Shown one piece after another: positions 1-3,708 of a DNA stretch of 5,203 bases. The notes beneath the pieces are model-generated. The model was given only the letters and a program-made list of their open reading frames with translations. It was not told where the DNA came from and did no database searches. The position numbers and the translations under genes are program-made. Position 1 is the first letter of the stretch; each line of letters starts with the position of its first letter. Source of the stretch: Calidifonticultor sp964387355 (GTDB lineage Bacteria > Actinomycetota > Humimicrobiia > Humimicrobiales > Humimicrobiaceae). Where the stretch lies: contig CAYLWJ010000145.1 of NCBI GenBank assembly GCA_964387355.1, positions 1 through 5,203 of the forward strand, read 5' to 3'.

Positions 1-225
1 GTAATGAATAAATTAGCCCAAAAAGGACTTTTAAAGCAAGATAAAAGCTCAAAAGTCTACCAGTACAGTTCACTTGTTGACAGACAGGAGTTGTCTAAAA
101 ATATGATTAAGTCTATTGCTGAAAAACTTTTAGATAAAAAAGATTTTTTAACTATTTTAAATATTTTTAGTAATATTAAAAAGCTTGATAAAGATACTTT
201 GAGTTTTATTATTAATAATATATAA
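1..225 (+). CDS. BlaI/MecI/CopY-family transcriptional repressor, C-terminal part (5' end outside window)
   Basis: This is the C-terminal portion of a small winged-helix DNA-binding repressor. The frame is open from base 1 (a Val codon precedes the first Met), so the gene continues upstream. About 74 codons are visible; family members are usually 120-130 residues, so roughly the first 50 are missing. The visible start, VMNKLAQKGLLKQ, fits the end of the recognition helix and the start of the wing (the 'LNRLVKKGLL' region), followed by a KVYQYSSLV stretch like the KxYYYxPLV wing strand. The C-terminal helices (LLDKKDFLTILNIF, then KLDKDTLSFI) match the dimerisation region. Family members repress beta-lactamase, copper or other stress operons and are often paired with an M56 membrane protease. 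No such protease follows here; a 41-residue peptide gene starts 20 bases after the stop. The family call is by pattern recognition, and the inducer and targets are unknown. Confidence 0.72.
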   Translation, partial: VMNKLAQKGLLKQDKSSKVYQYSSLVDRQELSKNMIKSIAEKLLDKKDFLTILNIFSNIKKLDKDTLSFIINNI

Positions 226-231
226 AATTAA

Positions 232-238
232 AGAAGGA
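232..238 (+). promoter_or_regulatory. Shine-Dalgarno site of the small peptide gene
   Basis: AGAAGGA lies 7 bases before the ATG at 246. It is a good purine-rich ribosome site at good spacing, much stronger than anything before cas1 or cas2. It is the main reason to accept the following 41-codon frame as translated. Confidence 0.7.
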
Positions 239-245
239 ATAAAAA

Positions 246-371
246 ATGATAAGTATAAATAAAACTAAGAATTTATGGAATAATGATAAGAAGTTTAAAA
301 AAATAAAGTCCTCATTTAGAAGAGTCCCTTTGTGTTGTTGGTTCTGGTGTTGGTGGGTAATTAATAACTAA
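246..371 (+). CDS. Small cationic Cys/Trp-rich peptide (41 aa), unrecognised; candidate peptide precursor or leader peptide
   Basis: The frame runs from ATG at 246 to TAA at 369-371. The N-terminal two thirds is basic and Asn/Lys-rich (nine Lys/Arg, one Asp; MISINKTKNLWNNDKKFKK). The last 17 residues, RRVPLCCWFWCWWVINN, hold all three Cys and four of the five Trp. This resembles a leader-plus-core layout as in ribosomally made, post-translationally modified peptides (RiPPs), or a short membrane-active peptide; there is no signal peptide and no double-glycine site. It follows the BlaI-like gene by 20 bases and is probably co-transcribed with it. No modification enzyme or transporter is adjacent on the same strand, but a radical SAM gene lies about 3.3 kb away on the other strand. 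Alternatives are a type I toxin-like peptide, a signalling peptide, or a Trp/Cys-codon attenuation leader. I do not recognise a family. Translation is well supported by the ribosome site and start; the function is open. Confidence 0.6.
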   Translation: MISINKTKNLWNNDKKFKKIKSSFRRVPLCCWFWCWWVINN

Positions 372-522
372 TATAAACTTATTTACTTCATTTTTTCCCT
401 TTTCTTTATATTTTTTTAAAAATCACTAAATATTTTTATAAAATAGCCGATATTATATATAGACTAAAAATATTTAAAAAATATATTATTTTATTAGTTA
501 AAACATAGTTTAATATATAAAA
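372..522. other. AT-rich spacer upstream of cas1
   Basis: This 151-base spacer must carry the end of the peptide transcript and probably the cas1 promoter. I see only pyrimidine-rich and A/T runs, plus a weak inverted repeat of A/T only (TAAAAAT at 417-423 and ATTTTTA at 432-438). There is no convincing -35 box, no G+C-rich terminator hairpin and no SD site before cas1. Confidence 0.5.
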
Positions 523-1602
523 ATGGCTATTTTATATTTAGATGAGCAAGGAAGCTCAGTATATAGAGAAAAAGGAATATTAATTGTAAAAAAAGACGAA
601 AATATTTTAGCAAAAATCCCATTTGCTCAAATTGATTCTATAATTATATTAGGAGCTGTATTTATCACACCAACAGCACTAAATCTAATATTTGGTAACT
701 CTATATTTACCAGTTTTTTAACTATAGATGGTAGATATAAGGGTTCACTTTTTTCTGGTTTTTCAAAAAATATATTTTTACGGCTTAAGCAGTATGAACT
801 TTATAATAATCAAGAATTTAGGCAGCAATTTTCAAAAATAATTGTTTTAAATAAAATAAAAAACAATTATACACTTTTACTGAAATATAAAAGAAACCAT
901 AGAAATGCAGAAATTGATGAAGAAATTGGGAAAATAAAATCAATTATTGACAACTTAAAAGAAATTAAAAAAATAAATATAAACCAGCTTCTTGGCATAG
1001 AGGGAATTTCATCTAAATATTATTTTAGTGCTTTTAGCAAAATGCTTAGGAAAGAGTTGGCTTTTAAGAAAAGAACTTCCCATCCACCAAAAGACCCTGT
1101 AAATTCTTTACTTAGCTTAGGTTATACACTTTTATTTAATGAATTTGTAAGTCTTATATATTCAAATGGACTTGACCCCTTTATAGGATATTACCATGAA
1201 TTGGAATACGGAAGGGAATCATTAGCAGTTGATTTAATGGAAGGGTTTAGATTTATAATTGACTCTTTTGTTTTACAGCTGATAAATAAGAATGTAATAA
1301 AAAAAGATGATTTTGAATTTAACACTGAAAAAGGCTGCTATATTTTAAAAGATAAACCTAGAAAATCATTTTATAAAAGTTATGAGGAAAAATTATTAAC
1401 AAACATAACAATTGATGGGAAATTAATAAATTACAGAAAAATATTTTCTAATCAAGTATTGAATTTTTCTAAATCATTAAAAGATAATTCTATAAATACC
1501 AATAATAACAATAAAAATATCGTCTTAGTGGATGAAAAAGATAATTTGGTTTTACAAAATAATCAACAATATAAATTTTTTGAGCCTTTTATATATAGAT
1601 AA
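523..1602 (+). CDS. cas1: CRISPR-associated endonuclease/integrase Cas1
   Basis: Cas1 is the metal-dependent integrase that, with Cas2, inserts new spacers into a CRISPR array. The N-terminal beta domain (about 1-75) begins MAILYLDEQGSSVYREKG and contains the ILGAVFITPTALNLI segment. The alpha-helical catalytic domain follows. The three expected metal ligands are present: E160 in LLGIEGISSKYYF, H225 in GYYHELEYGRESLA, and E240 in VDLMEGFR. The length of 359 aa is at the long end because of an Asn-rich insertion at about 321-349, just before the terminal YKFFEPFIYR motif. The start is fixed by an in-frame stop at 511-513, with ATG 523 the first start after it; there is no visible SD site. Cas2 follows after 52 bases, probably in the same transcript. 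The sequence style resembles Cas1 proteins of type III and related type I loci, but I cannot assign a subtype. The full frame and catalytic residues suggest an active enzyme. Confidence 0.97.
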   Translation: MAILYLDEQGSSVYREKGILIVKKDENILAKIPFAQIDSIIILGAVFITPTALNLIFGNSIFTSFLTIDGRYKGSLFSGFSKNIFLRLKQYELYNNQEFRQQFSKIIVLNKIKNNYTLLLKYKRNHRNAEIDEEIGKIKSIIDNLKEIKKININQLLGIEGISSKYYFSAFSKMLRKELAFKKRTSHPPKDPVNSLLSLGYTLLFNEFVSLIYSNGLDPFIGYYHELEYGRESLAVDLMEGFRFIIDSFVLQLINKNVIKKDDFEFNTEKGCYILKDKPRKSFYKSYEEKLLTNITIDGKLINYRKIFSNQVLNFSKSLKDNSINTNNNNKNIVLVDEKDNLVLQNNQQYKFFEPFIYR

Positions 1603-1654
1603 TATTCTTTAATATTAGAGGGTTATTATATTTTAGGAAAATATTTTTATTAAA

Positions 1655-1930
1655 ATGTTTTATGTAATTGCTTATGATATTCCTGATAATAAAAGAAGAA
1701 CAAAATTGCATAATTTGTTAAAAGGTTTTGGTGTGTGGAATCAATTTAGCTTGTTTGAAGCTCATCTTGATTCGCAAAGGTTTAATAAAATGTTATCCAT
1801 AATTAATAAAATAATAAAAAAAGATAAAGATAATATTAAAATATACTATCTATGCAAGGATTGTTTTTCAAAAATTGTAAGCATTGGAAATGCTGAAATT
1901 ACTGAAGAAAAAAAGGTTATTGTTATTTAA
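1655..1930 (+). CDS. cas2: CRISPR-associated protein Cas2
   Basis: Cas2 is the small ferredoxin-fold partner of Cas1; its dimer bridges two Cas1 dimers in the spacer-integration complex. The 91-residue length is typical. It opens with the diagnostic first strand MFYVIAYDIPDNKRR, with the conserved acidic D8. A Gly-rich turn and the FGVWNQFSLFEAHL strand follow, equivalent to the family's 'VQxSVFE' motif. An in-frame TAG at 1634-1636 and the match of the first residues to the family fix ATG 1655 as the start, although the nearest SD-like AGG (1635-1637) is too far upstream to be a normal site. It lies 52 bases after cas1 on the same strand, in the usual cas1-cas2 order, so co-transcription is likely. 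Nothing in the frame suggests damage. Confidence 0.97.
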   Translation: MFYVIAYDIPDNKRRTKLHNLLKGFGVWNQFSLFEAHLDSQRFNKMLSIINKIIKKDKDNIKIYYLCKDCFSKIVSIGNAEITEEKKVIVI

Positions 1931-1937
1931 AAATTTT

Positions 1938-1985
1938 ATACAATAATAAAAAATATTTGAAAAGATTTGAAATTCTTTATTGTAT
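1938..1985. repeat. 9-bp inverted repeat after cas2
   Basis: ATACAATAA at 1938-1946 is the exact reverse complement of TTATTGTAT at 1977-1985, with a 30-base spacer. TTTGAAA also occurs twice, 10 bases apart (1956 and 1966), inside the spacer. It could be an operator-like site, a weak stem, or chance in A/T-rich DNA. The lack of G+C argues against a strong terminator. Confidence 0.35.
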
Positions 1986-2030
1986 TTATTTGTATTTATA
2001 TTATTTATAATTATTTATGATTATTTATAA
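1981..2030. repeat. Five degenerate 10-bp tandem units
   Basis: Five consecutive 10-base units occur: TGTATTTATT, then TGTATTTATA, then TTATTTATAA, TTATTTATGA and TTATTTATAA. The last three differ at one position only. A period close to the helical repeat makes bent or easily melted DNA plausible upstream of the CARF-HEPN gene. Two TATAAT matches (2006-2011 and 2026-2031) fall here, but without a good -35 box they are not proof of a promoter. Confidence 0.5.
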
Positions 2031-2054
2031 TATTGAGTGTCTGTCCTTATTAAC

Positions 2055-2072
2055 AAGCTTAATAAGCTTAAT
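2055..2072. repeat. Perfect 9-bp tandem duplication
   Basis: AAGCTTAAT is repeated twice without interruption, each copy containing the palindrome AAGCTT. It lies 20 bases before the start codon of the CARF-HEPN gene, in its probable 5' untranslated leader. It could be a small operator or a replication-slippage product. Confidence 0.5.
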
Positions 2073-2080
2073 AAAAACAT

Positions 2081-2086
2081 AGGGGG
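2081..2086 (+). promoter_or_regulatory. Shine-Dalgarno site of the CARF-HEPN gene
   Basis: AGGGGG lies 6 bases before ATG 2093. It is a strong site that stands out against the A/T background and fixes the start. Neither cas1 nor cas2 has a comparable site, so this gene may be translated more efficiently than the adaptation genes. Confidence 0.75.
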
Positions 2087-2092
2087 TAATCA

Positions 2093-2944
2093 ATGTATGA
2101 AACTGCACTAATAATAGCAGTTGGCAAAGGCAGTGGAACTGAAAATGGAATAATTTACTCCATAAAAAATAATAATCCAAATAAAATTGTTTTTTTATAT
2201 AGTAGTGAAAGCTTAGAAAAATTAATTTGTATTTTAGGCAAATTAAAACATGATGAACCAAATTTTTTTCAAGATTTTTTAGATGAAGCAAAATTAAATT
2301 CGAAGGATTTTTGTGATATTGATAATGAAGCAATAAGAACCGTTAAATTAAGGATGGATGAAATTGAAGATTTTAGGCCGGTTTACCGAAAGTGTGTTTT
2401 AATAATAGAAGAGTTAGAAAAACTTGGTTTTAAAAATGATAACATTATTGTAGATTTTACATTTGGAACCAAAGCAATTACTGCAGGGCTTATAATTGCC
2501 AGCATTTTTAAAAAAATAAAAAAGTGTACTTATGTAGGCAGTGGAGGAGAGAAAAGATCTAGCAATGGTATAGTTATATCAGGTTCAGAAAATTTAAATA
2601 AGATTGAGCCAAAAATTATTTATGATGATTATAATTTTGAATATTTTAAAAGTTATTTTAACAGCTATAAATTTGCAGCATGTATGGATTTAATAGACAG
2701 TTTTAGCGATAGATTTTTTATAAGGATTTTTAACAGAAACAAAGATAGTTTTGATTCTGCAGAGAAAGATATAGATTATGCACATATAATTAAGAGCTGT
2801 TTTAAAAAATTAGTAGATGGTTATTACTTCTGGGATAAATTTGATTATGAGTCTGCATTAGAGCGTCTTAAAAAAATAGGTGATTATAAAGTTTTTTTTT
2901 GCAATTTGATTTGGAAACATTTAATAAAAACATTGAATTTATAG
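2093..2944 (+). CDS. Cas02710-type (Csm6/Csx1-like) CRISPR ancillary protein, CARF-containing N-terminal frame
   Basis: This is the N-terminal part of a type III CRISPR ancillary nuclease. The CARF (Rossmann-like) domain binds cyclic oligoadenylate made by Cas10 and activates a C-terminal HEPN RNase. It has a first strand and glycine loop, ALIIAVGKGSGTENGIIYSI (residues 5-24). The CARF motif is DFTFGTKAITAG at 121-132, where F124 replaces the usual Gly of DxTGGTK. A second ligand-loop segment, VGSGGEKRSSNGIVISGSE, lies at 148-166. An alpha-helical linker follows (about 175-265). The frame reads through the T9 run at 2892-2900 and ends 14 codons later with an unrelated tail (CNLIWKHLIKTLNL), giving 283 aa without an RNase domain. 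The missing half is intact in the -1 frame. A -1 shift at VFF (267-269) would give 479 aa. As it stands, the product would be CARF-only unless recoding or slippage occurs. The family call is by motif recognition. Confidence 0.85.
   Translation: MYETALIIAVGKGSGTENGIIYSIKNNNPNKIVFLYSSESLEKLICILGKLKHDEPNFFQDFLDEAKLNSKDFCDIDNEAIRTVKLRMDEIEDFRPVYRKCVLIIEELEKLGFKNDNIIVDFTFGTKAITAGLIIASIFKKIKKCTYVGSGGEKRSSNGIVISGSENLNKIEPKIIYDDYNFEYFKSYFNSYKFAACMDLIDSFSDRFFIRIFNRNKDSFDSAEKDIDYAHIIKSCFKKLVDGYYFWDKFDYESALERLKKIGDYKVFFCNLIWKHLIKTLNL
2878..2900 (+). promoter_or_regulatory. Candidate -1 frameshift or slippage site: SD-like AGGTGAT plus T9 tract
   Basis: The zero-frame codons GTT TTT TTT TGC contain the heptamer T TTT TTT (2893-2899), the X XXY YYZ pattern of -1 ribosomal slippage. 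Re-reading one base gives TTT TTT TTG CAA and enters the downstream HEPN frame exactly. AGGTGAT at 2878-2884 matches seven bases of the anti-Shine-Dalgarno complement and ends 8 bases before the heptamer, resembling the dnaX arrangement. T9 is also long enough for RNA polymerase slippage; one extra U restores the frame. I saw no clear downstream stem-loop. A sequencing or assembly error, or a real inactivating one-base deletion, is equally compatible with the bases. Confidence 0.45.
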
Positions 2945-3531
2945 AAAATATTGTAAGATTAAAAAAACAAGGTAATAAATATCCACAAGATATTGCGGTT
3001 GATTTATTTTTAAACTCTATTAGAAGAGAAAAAGAAGATAAATTTGATGATGCATTAATAAGATGTTACCGAATAATAGAGTATATTTCTCAATCAGTTC
3101 TTTTTAATGAATTTGGAATAGATGTTGGCAATGTTGATTTAAATAAATTAAAAATTATTTTAATGCAAAGAAATTTTTCATCCGCTGATAAAGATTTTGA
3201 ATATATTAAAAAAAATATTATTTCGGAAATAACTAAAAGGATAGGCAATGCTTACAAAAAAACTTATATTACAAGCGGACTTCAAAAAAATTATAAACTG
3301 TTAAGTATATTAAAACACCCGCTTGGCATTAAATTTGAAAATGACTCAGAAATTAATAATAAACTTGAAATTAGAAACAAGTCAATTTTAATTCATGGGC
3401 TTGACCCTATAAACAAGAAAAATTTTGATAATTTAAAAGAATGGGTCAACTCATATTTAGTTGATTTTTTAGGTAATAAAAAATATGAAGAATTGTTTAA
3501 ATTTTGCAGTATGGCAAATTTTATAAATTAA
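2899..3531 (+). CDS. HEPN RNase C-terminal part of the Cas02710-type protein (in -1 frame)
   Basis: This 210-codon frame continues the CARF gene without loss of family sequence. Its only early start is a TTG with no properly spaced ribosome site, so it is best seen as the second half of one gene, made by frameshift, rather than a separate gene. The segment FDDALIRCYRIIEYISQSVLF (about 49-69) and the following GIDVGNVDLNKLK are typical of Cas02710/Csx1 helical domains. Near the end, EIRNKSILIHGLDP holds an R-X6-H motif (R159 and H166; R428 and H435 of the fused product), matching the R-X4-6-H active site of HEPN ribonucleases. The reading frame is otherwise clean to TAA, which argues against long-standing decay. 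In the known family, the activated nuclease cleaves single-stranded RNA without strong specificity, causing dormancy or abortive infection. Whether any active protein is made here depends on frame restoration. Confidence 0.8.
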   Translation: MQFDLETFNKNIEFIENIVRLKKQGNKYPQDIAVDLFLNSIRREKEDKFDDALIRCYRIIEYISQSVLFNEFGIDVGNVDLNKLKIILMQRNFSSADKDFEYIKKNIISEITKRIGNAYKKTYITSGLQKNYKLLSILKHPLGIKFENDSEINNKLEIRNKSILIHGLDPINKKNFDNLKEWVNSYLVDFLGNKKYEELFKFCSMANFIN

Positions 3532-3705
3532 AAAGTAAAATAGTAAAAAATAAATTGTTAAATTGTATTATTATGTATTATTAAAAGTATTCTAAAAGTT
3601 ACTAAAAGTAGATATTTAGATATTTAATATACTAATAAAATAGTTATAACATATAATTAAGTAAGATATATTACCCAAAAAATTAAATTTAAATTTAAAT
3701 TTAAA
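3532..3705. other. Convergent AT-rich spacer with short direct repeats
   Basis: This stretch lies between the convergent CARF-HEPN and radical SAM genes. It holds GTATTATTA twice at 10-base spacing (3565-3583), three TAAAAGT copies between about 3582 and 3609, and an 8-bp tandem GATATTTA (3611-3626). No G+C hairpin followed by a T run is visible on either strand, so no intrinsic terminator can be assigned. There is no CRISPR repeat, tRNA or small gene that I can support. Confidence 0.5.
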
Positions 3706-3708
3706 TTA
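3685..3708. repeat. Self-complementary AAATTT tandem repeat at the 3' end of the radical SAM gene
   Basis: Three perfect AAATTT units (3685-3702) are followed by AAATTA, and the array runs into the minus-strand stop codon (3706-3708). The unit is its own reverse complement, so the tract can fold back on either strand and could act weakly in bidirectional transcript ends. It could equally be a slippage product. Confidence 0.55.

Noticed and set aside
417..438. Inverted repeat TAAAAAT / ATTTTTA as a terminator of the peptide transcript
   Set aside because: The seven-base stem is only A-T pairs and has no following T run beyond background; such repeats are expected by chance here.
2006..2031. 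Two TATAAT matches as a -10 promoter of the CARF-HEPN gene
   Set aside because: No credible -35 box lies 16-18 bases upstream, and TATAAT is frequent by chance in this composition.
1931..2092. A CRISPR array or degenerate CRISPR repeats next to cas2
   Set aside because: The repeats are 9-10 bases with no 24-37-base direct repeat and no regular unique spacers; the same holds for 3532-3705.
2025..2333. Open frame of 102 codons on the minus strand, opposite the start of the CARF gene
   Set aside because: It is antisense to the conserved CARF N-terminus, Leu/His/Phe-rich as expected from the complement of A/T-rich coding sequence, and shows no recognisable domain.
2899..2901. TTG as an independent start for the HEPN half
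   Set aside because: The nearest SD-like element ends 14 bases upstream, too far for normal initiation, and the CARF and HEPN halves join without a gap in family sequence; a frameshifted single gene explains it better.
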